Positions 14,868 through 21,308 of a stretch of DNA of 21,345 nt are shown here, piece by piece. Location: positions 46,323 through 67,667 of the forward strand of contig DHSK01000026.1 of the NCBI GenBank assembly GCA_002408445.1, in the 5' to 3' direction. A program made the position numbers and the translations under genes. Positions within the stretch are counted from its first letter, which is position 1, and every line of letters starts with the position of its first letter. This DNA is from Syntrophomonas sp. UBA5288 (lineage in GTDB: Bacteria > Bacillota > Syntrophomonadia > Syntrophomonadales > Syntrophomonadaceae). The notes under the pieces are model-generated. The model was not told the origin of the DNA. It saw nothing but the letters and a program-made list of their open reading frames with translations, and searched no databases.

Positions 14868-15893
14868 CTATTTTCCCCGTTTGCTTTCGATAGCCCGGCG
14901 GGCGAAATCATGGGTGATCAACACAGATGGTTCAATGGTTTTATCCAGTTCTCCGGCTGTTTTAATAATATTTTGCATATAAACAAAGGGCGCGTACTGC
15001 ATATAAGGAGTAACACACCAGGTATCCTGTTCCATATAGCGTTCTACCACCCGGGTCAGGAGCTCCATGTCGGTGCCGGGGAAAAATGATGCGATAGCCT
15101 CAGCCACCTCATGCGGCTGATGGGAAGCTACCCACAGCTGTCCGCGGTAAATGGCATTGGTAAATTTTTGGACCACCTCGGGGTTTTCCCTGATAAAACT
15201 CTTCCGGGCCATATAAACGGTATAGGGAAGCTCGCCGCTGCTCAGCCCGATAGATGCCACCACCTGCCCCGCCCCTTCTTGTTCCAGCATACTGGCGGTC
15301 GGCTCGAACAGAGCTACATAATCACCCGTACCACCCGTAAAGGCTCCCGCGGTAGCGGTAAACTGAAGATTGGTTATGATTTTTACATCCTTGCCCGGGG
15401 TAAGCCCATGTTCCTTCAAGACATACTCTAAAACCATTTCCGGAATACCGCCCGGACGTCCGCCTATGATAGTCTTGCCCTTCAGGTTTTCCCATTTAAA
15501 ATCTGGTTCCGGCTGCCTTCCCACCAGAAATGAACCGTCCCGGCGGGTCAGCTGGGCAAAATTCAATACATAATCCTCCTGCCCCTGATTATAAACATAT
15601 ACCGTAGCTTCCGCGCCGGCCAGGCCAATGTCGGCCGCTCCCGATAACAGCGCCGTCATCACCTTGTCCGCTCCCTGATCGGTAGTCAATTCCACCTTTA
15701 AACCTTCATCCTCAAAAAAGCCCTGGTTAATAGCCACATACTGAGGAGCATAGAAAATGGAACGCACTACTTCACTGAACCGGACGTTTATGACTTTTTC
15801 CTTTTGTGCCCCCTCCTTACCGGCACACCCTCCCGCACCCATCGTTACTACCAGCAGCACTACCAGCAACCACAAACTCGCCTTCTTCACCAA
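14868..15893 (-). CDS. NitT/TauT/Ssu-type substrate-binding lipoprotein
   Basis: This 341-residue receptor protein belongs to the NMT1/THI5/SsuA group. The signal peptide (KKASLWLLVVLLVVTMGAG) ends in the lipobox GAGGC with Cys23, so it is a lipoprotein. The mature part opens with VRFSEVVRSIFYAPQYVAINQGFFEDEGL, and AADIGLAGAEATVY follows. This is the family pattern in which a ligand-binding loop follows the first strand. The start may be TTG 15893 or GTG 15890, both behind GGGGGGAGGG. It is the first gene of the operon and is probably expressed from a promoter at 15954-15982. A substrate class (sulfonates, nitrate, thiamine pyrimidine) cannot be picked on sequence alone. Confidence 0.88.
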   Translation of the reverse strand: MVKKASLWLLVVLLVVTMGAGGCAGKEGAQKEKVINVRFSEVVRSIFYAPQYVAINQGFFEDEGLKVELTTDQGADKVMTALLSGAADIGLAGAEATVYVYNQGQEDYVLNFAQLTRRDGSFLVGRQPEPDFKWENLKGKTIIGGRPGGIPEMVLEYVLKEHGLTPGKDVKIITNLQFTATAGAFTGGTGDYVALFEPTASMLEQEGAGQVVASIGLSSGELPYTVYMARKSFIRENPEVVQKFTNAIYRGQLWVASHQPHEVAEAIASFFPGTDMELLTRVVERYMEQDTWCVTPYMQYAPFVYMQNIIKTAGELDKTIEPSVLITHDFARRAIESKRGK

Positions 15894-15953
15894 ACCGTCC
15901 CTCCCCCCTGTTACACTTTTCTATCAATTACAGTCATAAAGTAGCTGCACTTT

Positions 15954-15982
15954 ATTATATGAATACATAAAAAATATGTGAT
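15954..15982 (-). promoter_or_regulatory. Candidate promoter of the ABC operon at the MITE edge
   Basis: The minus strand shows a consensus TATAAT at 15959-15954 and ATCACA 17 bases upstream (15982-15977), four of six matches to TTGACA. The -35 box ends one base from the flanking copy of the target repeat of MITE copy B. If real, transcription starts about 55 bases ahead of the lipoprotein gene, and the DNA upstream of -35 is the mobile element. Confidence 0.5.
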
Positions 15983-15983
15983 C

Positions 15984-16125
15984 GAGAGTTTTGCATAATT
16001 CCAGAAACCCCATTTGCCATCCTGAGCCAAAGCCTAAGAATCTTAAGATCCTTCGCTAAGGCTCAGGATGACATTCGCAAAGTTACTGCTTAATCATAGG
16101 AAAAAGTTAATTATGCAAAACTCTC
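15984..16125. mobile_element. MITE-like nested element, copy B
   Basis: The same 17-bp terminal inverted repeat occurs at 15984-16000 and 16109-16125, with no mismatch. The flanking tetranucleotides are GATC (15980-15983) and GATT (16126-16129), so the target duplication is 3 of 4. The left shell is CCAGAAACCCCATTTG. The core is 16015-16073, with ATCTTAAGAT at its centre. The right shell (ACATTCGCAAAGTTACTGC ... CATAGGAAAAAGTT) is nearly identical to copy C. This is the simplest copy, with no extra DNA between shell and core. It has no open reading frame. Confidence 0.85.
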
Positions 16126-16134
16126 GATTAAAAA

Positions 16135-16189
16135 GGCACAAAAGGTACGGGGACGGTTCTTGTGCCTGACCAGAACCGTCCCCGTACCT
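16135..16189 (-). terminator. Perfect 18-bp hairpin terminator after sspH
   Basis: AGGTACGGGGACGGTTCT (16143-16160) is the exact inverse of 16172-16189, with an 11-base loop. On the minus strand the stem is followed by TTTGTGCCTTTTT, giving a strong intrinsic terminator 13 bases past the sspH stop. A second stem, GGCACAA (16135-16141) with TTGTGCC (16160-16166), would compete with the first, so two exclusive folds exist. The GGGGACGGTT motif looks like a repetitive palindromic family. Confidence 0.8.
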
Positions 16190-16202
16190 ATCAACTAGTA
16201 AA

Positions 16203-16385
16203 TTAAAAAGCCGATTCGTTTTCTTGCAGTTCACCTACCGGTACTCTTAATTTTTTTCTGCTTTCCCGGTAATGAATTTCAGCAAAGTCACCTTCTACAT
16301 TTTCTATCCATACGGCGGTACCATTGTGGGTCACTGTAATGTTGGCCGCTGAATTAAGAATATCCGTGGCTCTCTTTGAATTCAT
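16203..16385 (-). CDS. sspH: Small acid-soluble spore protein, H type
   Basis: The 60-residue product matches the H-type SASP pattern: MNSKRATDILNSAANITVT at the start, then HNGTAVWIENVEGDFAEI and a charged tail with KLRVPVGEL. In Bacillus the H-type proteins are minor spore-core components made in the forespore. They differ from the alpha/beta SASPs that coat DNA. The ATG has AAGGTGGTG upstream. No sigma-G promoter was identified with confidence. The gene lies between a PF06541 membrane protein gene and a perfect terminator, in the same direction as both neighbours. It is the best evidence in the window that the host forms endospores. Recognition is from the conserved pattern alone. Confidence 0.8.
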   Translation of the reverse strand: MNSKRATDILNSAANITVTHNGTAVWIENVEGDFAEIHYRESRKKLRVPVGELQENESAF

Positions 16386-16455
16386 CCCTACACCACCTTT
16401 TACTTTTTTATTAGATTGTCCTGATGTGGCCCGATTTATTACAGCAGAGATGCTG

Positions 16456-16890
16456 CTACTTTTTCAGACGATATTGTAAAGTAATCAAAAAATCATGCAG
16501 TTTTTCAAACAACAACCCCGCCACGAACCAAAACGGCATAAAATCCAGGCGAATAAATCCATCTATCGTATAGGCCGTGCTTCCGGTATAATCCCACGGG
16601 CAAAACCCCAGGGTTATTTTTAAAAGCCATCCGCTCATATATTCAATTATAAGAATAACCGCCGTATATACCAATCCACGCACCGGCCAGGGAGAACTGC
16701 GCATCCTGTCATGCAGCGGCTCTAAAAAAACCGCTAAACCATAGATAGGAAACATCCACAGATAAGTATACCCGGTCAGGCGCATCGACCCGCTGATTAA
16801 CGAACCTGCTCCGGTAAATGCCACTTCGGTTATCCAGCCCACCAGTCCATATATTAAAAAGCGTTTTCCCATATAAATAGTTTGCGTCAA
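16456..16890 (-). CDS. PF06541-family membrane protein (putative ABC transporter permease, CmpB-like)
   Basis: The 144-residue product has four hydrophobic segments (about 11-33, 44-58, 72-92 and 114-128). The conserved stretches GWITEVAFTG, LWMFPIYGLAVF and IIEYMSGWLL are typical of a family widely labelled putative ABC transporter permease, despite having no proven transport role. The start is unclear. TTG 16890 and ATG 16872 are both possible, and neither has a good ribosome binding site. The MITE copy C ends only 20 bases upstream of TTG (its flanking repeat even less), so the element may have replaced the native leader. There is no partner ATPase gene nearby. Confidence 0.8.
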   Translation of the reverse strand: MTQTIYMGKRFLIYGLVGWITEVAFTGAGSLISGSMRLTGYTYLWMFPIYGLAVFLEPLHDRMRSSPWPVRGLVYTAVILIIEYMSGWLLKITLGFCPWDYTGSTAYTIDGFIRLDFMPFWFVAGLLFEKLHDFLITLQYRLKK

Positions 16891-16909
16891 AAACGGTTAT
16901 TATTTACCT

Positions 16910-17116
16910 GAAAGTTTTGCATAATTCCCAAAACTCTATTTGTCATTGCTATGAATAAGTGCTGTTTTGTCACCCTGCATATTATTTATATGTCATCCTG
17001 AGTGCAACGAAGGATCTTTCCATCTCGGAAACTGCAAGATCCTTCGCTAAAGCTCAGGATGACATTCGCAAAGTTACTGCTTAATCATAGGAAAAAGTTA
17101 ATTATGCAAAACTTTC
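16910..17116. mobile_element. MITE-like nested element, copy C
   Basis: The terminal repeat is GAAAGTTTTGCATAATT (16910-16926) and its exact inverse at 17100-17116. Both ends carry the same G-to-A change at position 3 relative to copies A and B, so the arms have changed together. The flanks are ACCT on both sides (16906-16909 and 17117-17120), a perfect 4-bp duplication. The core is 16991-17064. About 60 extra bases (roughly 16938-16990) lie between the left shell and the core, with a second TGTCA-like beginning inside. There is no coding capacity. Confidence 0.85.
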
Positions 17117-17142
17117 ACCTGTAAGATGTTTCTAAGACAAAT

Positions 17143-17180
17143 AAAAAAGACGGGGACGATCCCAAAAAGGAATCCCCATC
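17143..17180 (-). terminator. Intrinsic terminator after the diguanylate cyclase gene
   Basis: On the minus strand GATGGGGA (17180-17173) pairs with TCCCCGTC (17156-17149), one pair being G-U. The loop is TTCCTTTTTGGGATCG, and a run of six T residues follows (17148-17143). This is a standard rho-independent terminator 20 bases past the stop codon. It shares the ACGGGGACG word with the hairpin after sspH. Confidence 0.8.
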
Positions 17181-17199
17181 CTTATTTGATGAAACTTGC

Positions 17200-18504
17200 T
17201 TATTGAATCGGGCCTAATCCCATGGCCCGGTCGCGGCCGGCATCTTTGGCATGGTACATGGCAATATCGGCATTTTTCATAAGGGTAGCCACTCTGGTCC
17301 CATCCTCGGGGAAAAATGCCACTCCAATACTCACCGAAATGGATATGGGGACATCTTCCGTAACTATGGTTTTACGGCAGGTGGTCAAAATGCGTTCTAT
17401 TATAGGCCAGGCATCTTTCCGGGCTTTAAGATGCGGCAATATAATCATAAACTCATCTCCGCCCAGACGCGCCACAGTATCTACTTCACGTAAACATTGG
17501 GTAAGAGCAGACGCAATATCACACAGGATTTGGTCCCCCACTTCATGCCCCAGTGTATCATTTACCCGTTTAAAACCATCCAGATCCAGGAAAAGTACCG
17601 CTATGCTTTCCTGCCGGCGGCGGGCATCAGCCATCGTATAACGCAGGCGTTCCTCAAATGAACGGCGATTGGGCAATCCCGTCAACAGGTCATGGTAAGC
17701 CTGATAACGAATCTGTTCTTCATACCTTTTTCGTTCGCTGATATCCAACGCCACGGATAATAAATAATCTTTACCATCGATAATTACCGGGGTAGCAAAA
17801 TATAGTCCCGTATGCAGGTTGCCGCGGACATCCTTAAAAGAAATTTCCTTATTGCGGATAGTGCCCTGCTTTAAAAGACCTTTTAATACCGCACGACTCA
17901 TAGCAGGCTCAATTATAATATCCATTTCTTCAACCCGGCGCCCTATTATTTCTTCCCGGTTAAAACCAATAGTATCCAAAAAGGTATCATTAACCTCCAG
18001 GTAAGTTCCATCATCCAGACTGGTTATTGCCATTAAGACCGGACTCAGCTGAAATGCCTTCATAAAACGCTCTTCCGAGGCTTTCAGCTCCTGTTCGAGG
18101 AAATTATCCTCATTAGCAATTTTAGCAGTGGCATGATGACGTTCACTGATGTCATTCCAAAAGCCGATAATGCCCAAAGCCTGCCCTTTTTTAGTAATTA
18201 ATTTCATCTCCGCCTGAACCCACAGGATTTGACCTGCACGGTTATTTAAACGATATTCCTGATTGAGAACTTTCGTGTGCATAATATTTCTAAGTCCCTC
18301 TATTACCTGACTCCGGTCAGATGAATTAATGAGGCTCAGCCAAAAGGTAGGATGGGAAATCAAATATTCCTTATCATACCCCAGCAAACTGCTTACATTC
18401 TCACTTACAAAGCACAGATGATAATCCTCCCCTAGCTCAAGCCCAAACATGACTCCAGGGATACAATCAAAAAATTCAAGGATGGTCATAGAAAGGTCCT
18501 GCAT
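17200..18504 (-). CDS. PAS-PAS-GGDEF diguanylate cyclase
   Basis: This protein makes the second messenger cyclic di-GMP from two GTP. The 434-residue product has no membrane segment. A first PAS domain spans about 7-122 and a second about 146-262 (each ending in the DISER-type PAC motif). The GGDEF domain follows (about 268-430). The catalytic loop is GGDEF (348-352), metal-binding DLDGFKRVND is near 317-326, and an intact inhibitory I-site RxxD (339-342) lies five residues before it. Product feedback is therefore expected. No EAL or HD-GYP domain is fused. The start ATG 18504 has only a weak GGGGGAT site. PAS ligands are unknown. It is divergent from nuoA. Confidence 0.93.
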   Translation of the reverse strand: MQDLSMTILEFFDCIPGVMFGLELGEDYHLCFVSENVSSLLGYDKEYLISHPTFWLSLINSSDRSQVIEGLRNIMHTKVLNQEYRLNNRAGQILWVQAEMKLITKKGQALGIIGFWNDISERHHATAKIANEDNFLEQELKASEERFMKAFQLSPVLMAITSLDDGTYLEVNDTFLDTIGFNREEIIGRRVEEMDIIIEPAMSRAVLKGLLKQGTIRNKEISFKDVRGNLHTGLYFATPVIIDGKDYLLSVALDISERKRYEEQIRYQAYHDLLTGLPNRRSFEERLRYTMADARRRQESIAVLFLDLDGFKRVNDTLGHEVGDQILCDIASALTQCLREVDTVARLGGDEFMIILPHLKARKDAWPIIERILTTCRKTIVTEDVPISISVSIGVAFFPEDGTRVATLMKNADIAMYHAKDAGRDRAMGLGPIQ

Positions 18505-18828
18505 AATGATCCCCCCTGGCAGAATTAATTGTACAGGCGATTTGACCCATATATGAGCAAAGTCCTGTAATATTGTGGGTTCTACCCAAACCGGCTATAT
18601 TCCTTCTTTTTAAGCCCGGACCGGTTGACTTGATTTCCCAGATCTGCACCACTTAAAAAAAACTATTGTTGCTATAAGCAGCATAAATATCTTTTGTCAA
18701 AATGAGTCGAATCATGTTAGAATCTTGTTGTTATTGCTATCATATAATTTCTGAAATTGATGTGAAGCAGGTCGGGTAAATAGTTATACAATCAGGAATA
18801 ATAAACTTACGTAAAGGAGGTGTTTTTA
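18505..18828. other. Divergent gap between the diguanylate cyclase gene and nuoA
   Basis: Apart from the nuo promoter candidate (18694-18723) and the nuoA ribosome binding site at 18813-18822, this 320-base gap shows no gene. Its middle (about 18600-18690) is AT-rich without clear repeats. I found no riboswitch or tRNA. A TATAAT at 18743-18748 has no partner -35 at a normal distance. Confidence 0.5.
18694..18723 (+). promoter_or_regulatory. Candidate sigma-A promoter of the nuo operon
   Basis: TTGTCA (18694-18699) and an extended -10 TGTTAGAAT (18715-18723) are separated by 18 bases, and the hexamer TAGAAT matches five of six positions. Transcription would start near 18730, about 100 bases before the nuoA start codon. 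Confidence 0.5.
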
Positions 18829-19188
18829 GTGTTATCGGACTGGTCAACCATTGCGATATTTTTATTAATTACCCTTTCCTTTCCTTTAATAGCTATGGGA
18901 TTGGCATGGGCAGTACGTCCAAAGCCAAGACCAACTGAGGAGGCACTTACCACTTACGAGTGTGGAGTGGATACCGTAGGTAGAACCTGGATACGTTTTA
19001 GGGTCAGTTACTTTCTTTATGCTCTGGTATTTCTGGCCTTCGATGTTGAAACCGTATTCTTGTTTCCCTGGGCAGTGAAGTTCAATAGCCTAGGGACCTT
19101 TGCTTTTATTGAAATGATAATTTTCATCGCCATTCTACTCATAGGATTATGGTATGCATGGAAAGAGGGTGTATTTGAGTGGTATTAG
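18829..19188 (+). CDS. nuoA: NADH-quinone oxidoreductase subunit A
   Basis: This small membrane subunit of complex I helps join the peripheral arm to the membrane arm. The 119-residue product begins at GTG 18829, eight bases after an ideal AAAGGAGG. The GTG at 18820 lies inside that site and is rejected. Three helices are visible (about 5-26, 60-80, 87-107). The loop YECGVDTVGRTWIRFRVSYF carries the conserved Glu/Cys region, and FLAFDVETVFLFPWAV is the diagnostic motif with Asp and Glu in the second helix. The last ten bases overlap nuoB, so the two are translationally coupled. Confidence 0.95.
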   Translation: MLSDWSTIAIFLLITLSFPLIAMGLAWAVRPKPRPTEEALTTYECGVDTVGRTWIRFRVSYFLYALVFLAFDVETVFLFPWAVKFNSLGTFAFIEMIIFIAILLIGLWYAWKEGVFEWY

Positions 19189-19658
19189 AGGATAATGATA
19201 GCGAGCTTTTGGAAAAGCACAACATTTTTGTTACAACACTTGAGAAGCTGTGGAACTGGGGAAGATCCCATTCTTTTTGGCCTCTTTCTTATGGATGCAA
19301 CTGTTGTCCGATTGAGATGATGGCATCGGGAGCCAACCGTTTTGATATTGCCCGTTACGGATATGAAGTTTTCCGTGCTTCCCCGCGCCAGGCCGATTTA
19401 TTACTGGTAGCCGGACCCATAAGCCTTAAAATGAAACCGGTGGTGGAGAGATTATATGCTCAGATGCCTGAGCCCAAGTGGGTTTTGGCCATGGGTAACT
19501 GCGCCATCAGTGGTGGTCCCTTTAAGGATGGATATAGTATTCTTCCCGGGGTAGACTCCATTTTAGAAGTAGATGTCTATGTCCCAGGTTGTCCTCCCCG
19601 CCCGGAAGCACTGTTTTACGGACTGTTGGAACTGAAGAAAAAGGTTGAAAAGCTTTAA
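19179..19658 (+). CDS. nuoB: NADH-quinone oxidoreductase subunit B
   Basis: This peripheral-arm subunit holds the terminal iron-sulfur cluster N2, next to the quinone site. The 159-residue product carries the N2 ligands: the adjacent Cys pair in GCNCCPIEMM, Cys in MGNCAISGG, and Cys in VPGCPPRPE. All four conserved cysteines are present, so the protein should be functional. Translation begins at GTG 19179 within the end of nuoA. nuoC follows 16 bases after its stop codon. Its size is typical of NuoB from Firmicutes and Archaea. Confidence 0.96.
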   Translation: MVLEDNDSELLEKHNIFVTTLEKLWNWGRSHSFWPLSYGCNCCPIEMMASGANRFDIARYGYEVFRASPRQADLLLVAGPISLKMKPVVERLYAQMPEPKWVLAMGNCAISGGPFKDGYSILPGVDSILEVDVYVPGCPPRPEALFYGLLELKKKVEKL

Positions 19659-19674
19659 TAGGAGTTGGAATGCA

Positions 19675-20121
19675 ATGCAAGATAGCTTCCTGGATGATAT
19701 TCTCAAAGATTTACAGGAACGTTTTCCGGATAGCCTGCAGGTAAGCCAGGATGAATGGTTAACCTATCTGCTGGTTAAACCCGAGAGCGTGCAACCATTA
19801 ATGACGGAGCTGAAAGATAAGCATGGCTTTAATCACCTGGCAAATTTATGTGCGGTTGACTATAATGAAGAATTTGAAGTAATTTATCACCTGTACTCAA
19901 TTCCTTTAAGCCATCGGATATCCGTAAAGACCCGGGTACCACGAGATAAGGCACAGGTATCTTCGCTGGTGGAAATCTATCCCACGGCAGACTGGCAGGA
20001 ACGGGAGGCTTATGACCTGATGGGAATCATTTTTGCAGGACATCCCAACCTGATTCGGGTTCTACTACCGGATGATTTTGTGGGTCATCCACTACGTAAA
20101 GATTTTACCATGAAGGGGTGA
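19675..20121 (+). CDS. nuoC: NADH-quinone oxidoreductase subunit C
   Basis: This 148-residue peripheral-arm subunit (30-kDa type) makes contact with NuoD and the quinone module. The family signature is near the C-terminus: WQEREAYDLMGIIFAGHPNL then RVLLPDDFVGHPLRKDF. The start is ATG 19675, after GGAG with about ten bases of spacing. An earlier reading overlapping nuoB (19645) is possible but has no ribosome binding site. NuoC is separate here and is not fused to NuoD as in Escherichia coli. The gene lies six bases before nuoD. Confidence 0.93.
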   Translation: MQDSFLDDILKDLQERFPDSLQVSQDEWLTYLLVKPESVQPLMTELKDKHGFNHLANLCAVDYNEEFEVIYHLYSIPLSHRISVKTRVPRDKAQVSSLVEIYPTADWQEREAYDLMGIIFAGHPNLIRVLLPDDFVGHPLRKDFTMKG

Positions 20122-20127
20122 TATGCT

Positions 20128-21228
20128 GTGCTGAGTAGTGAAACCTATACCATTAATATCGGTCCTCAACATCCCAGTGTCCATGGGGGACTGCATGTAG
20201 AAGCGATAATGGATGGTGAGCTGGTGAAGGACGCCATCGTTCATCTGGGATATGATCACCGCAGTATGGAGAAAATAGCGGAAAACCGGACTTATGCCCA
20301 ATTTGTCCCCTATACCTCAAGGCTGGATTATCTGGCCAGTCAACTGCCGACTATGGCCTATTGCCAAACGGTGGAAAAGATGCTTCACCTTGAGGTGCCG
20401 GAAAGAGCGGAATATATACGGGTTATCATGGCTGAGTTATCCCGTATTGCATCACATCTTATTTATGTAGGCAGCCTTGCTAATGACCTGGCCGGCGTTA
20501 CCGGACTTATTTATTGTCTGCGCGACCGGGAACGAATAATGGATATGTTTGAAATGACCGGCGGACAGAGAATGCTTTCCTCCTATATACGCATCGGTGG
20601 TGTGGCTGATGATTTGCCGGATGAGTTTTTCCCGGCGGTCAGGAGCTTCCTGAACGATTTACCACAGATGCTTGCAGAATACGAAGGTTTGATCACCGGT
20701 AATGAGATATTGCAGGCACGTACCAAGGGCATAGGCATTCTCAGTGCCGAAGATGCCATTAAGTACGGAGTAACCGGTTCAAACCTCAGAGCCAGTGGTA
20801 TAGCCTACGATATTCGCAAAGCTGAGCCTTACGGTATCTATGATCGCTTTGATTTTGAAGTACCGCTGGGGAAAACAGGAGACTGCTGGGATCGTACCGA
20901 GGTTCGTATGCAGGAGATTGTTCAGAGCGCTGCGATAATCAGTCAGGCGCTTATACTATTACCGGAAGGTGAAATAAAGGCTAAGGTACCCCGCGTGATT
21001 AAGCCGGAAAAAGGAACGGAAGTATATCATCATATTGAATCATCCAAAGGTGAACTGGGTTTCTATATTGTATCCGACGGTGGAGAGAAACCATACCGGG
21101 TGCATGTCAGAGCTCCTTCTTTCATTAATATGATGGTTTTGCCGCTTATATCACGGGGTTACAAATTACAGGATTTGATTGTTAATCTGGCGAGCCTTGA
21201 TCCGGTTCTGGGTGAATCGGACAGGTAG
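20128..21228 (+). CDS. nuoD: NADH-quinone oxidoreductase subunit D
   Basis: NuoD (49-kDa type) forms the quinone-binding pocket together with NuoB. The 366-residue product keeps NIGPQHPSVHGGLH near the N-terminus, whose His is the quinone-site residue of the family. Next come HLGYDHRSMEKIAENRTY and RLDYLASQ, whose Tyr corresponds to the second quinone-site residue. The C-terminal ESSKGELGFYIVSDG and PYRVHVRAPSF are universal NuoD motifs. The start is GTG 20128. AAGGGGTGA before it overlaps the nuoC stop. The stop TAG overlaps a GTG that begins the short reading at 21228, a typical coupling arrangement for a following nuoH. Confidence 0.95.
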   Translation: MLSSETYTINIGPQHPSVHGGLHVEAIMDGELVKDAIVHLGYDHRSMEKIAENRTYAQFVPYTSRLDYLASQLPTMAYCQTVEKMLHLEVPERAEYIRVIMAELSRIASHLIYVGSLANDLAGVTGLIYCLRDRERIMDMFEMTGGQRMLSSYIRIGGVADDLPDEFFPAVRSFLNDLPQMLAEYEGLITGNEILQARTKGIGILSAEDAIKYGVTGSNLRASGIAYDIRKAEPYGIYDRFDFEVPLGKTGDCWDRTEVRMQEIVQSAAIISQALILLPEGEIKAKVPRVIKPEKGTEVYHHIESSKGELGFYIVSDGGEKPYRVHVRAPSFINMMVLPLISRGYKLQDLIVNLASLDPVLGESDR

Positions 21229-21257
21229 TGACAGACATTTTGAAAATTGGACGCTGA
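21228..21257 (+). pseudogene. Possible nuoH start fragment
   Basis: GTG overlaps the nuoD stop (TAGTG) and is followed by nine codons reading TDILKIGR before a TGA. This looks like the start of a coupled gene (nuoH would be expected here), but the reading stops after nine residues. No alternative start continues the family sequence within the window. It may be a nonsense-interrupted or displaced nuoH, or chance. The window ends 88 bases later. Confidence 0.3.
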
Positions 21258-21308
21258 TTGCTATGAATGACACTGATTATTACACTTAGAACTACAAAAT
21301 ATAAAACC

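Noticed and set aside
16938..16990. A further small gene inside MITE copy C
   Set aside because: The extra segment has stops in all frames and no ribosome binding site; it looks like repeat debris.
5400..17120. CRISPR array or tandem repeat interpretation of the recurring TCATCCTGAG sequences
   Set aside because: Copies are dispersed, palindromic and differ in length. There is no regular spacer pattern and no cas gene.
18505..18828. Cyclic di-GMP riboswitch or tRNA in the gap beside the diguanylate cyclase gene
   Set aside because: I looked for a conserved aptamer core or cloverleaf and found no matching paired regions; the region is AT-rich without stable stems.
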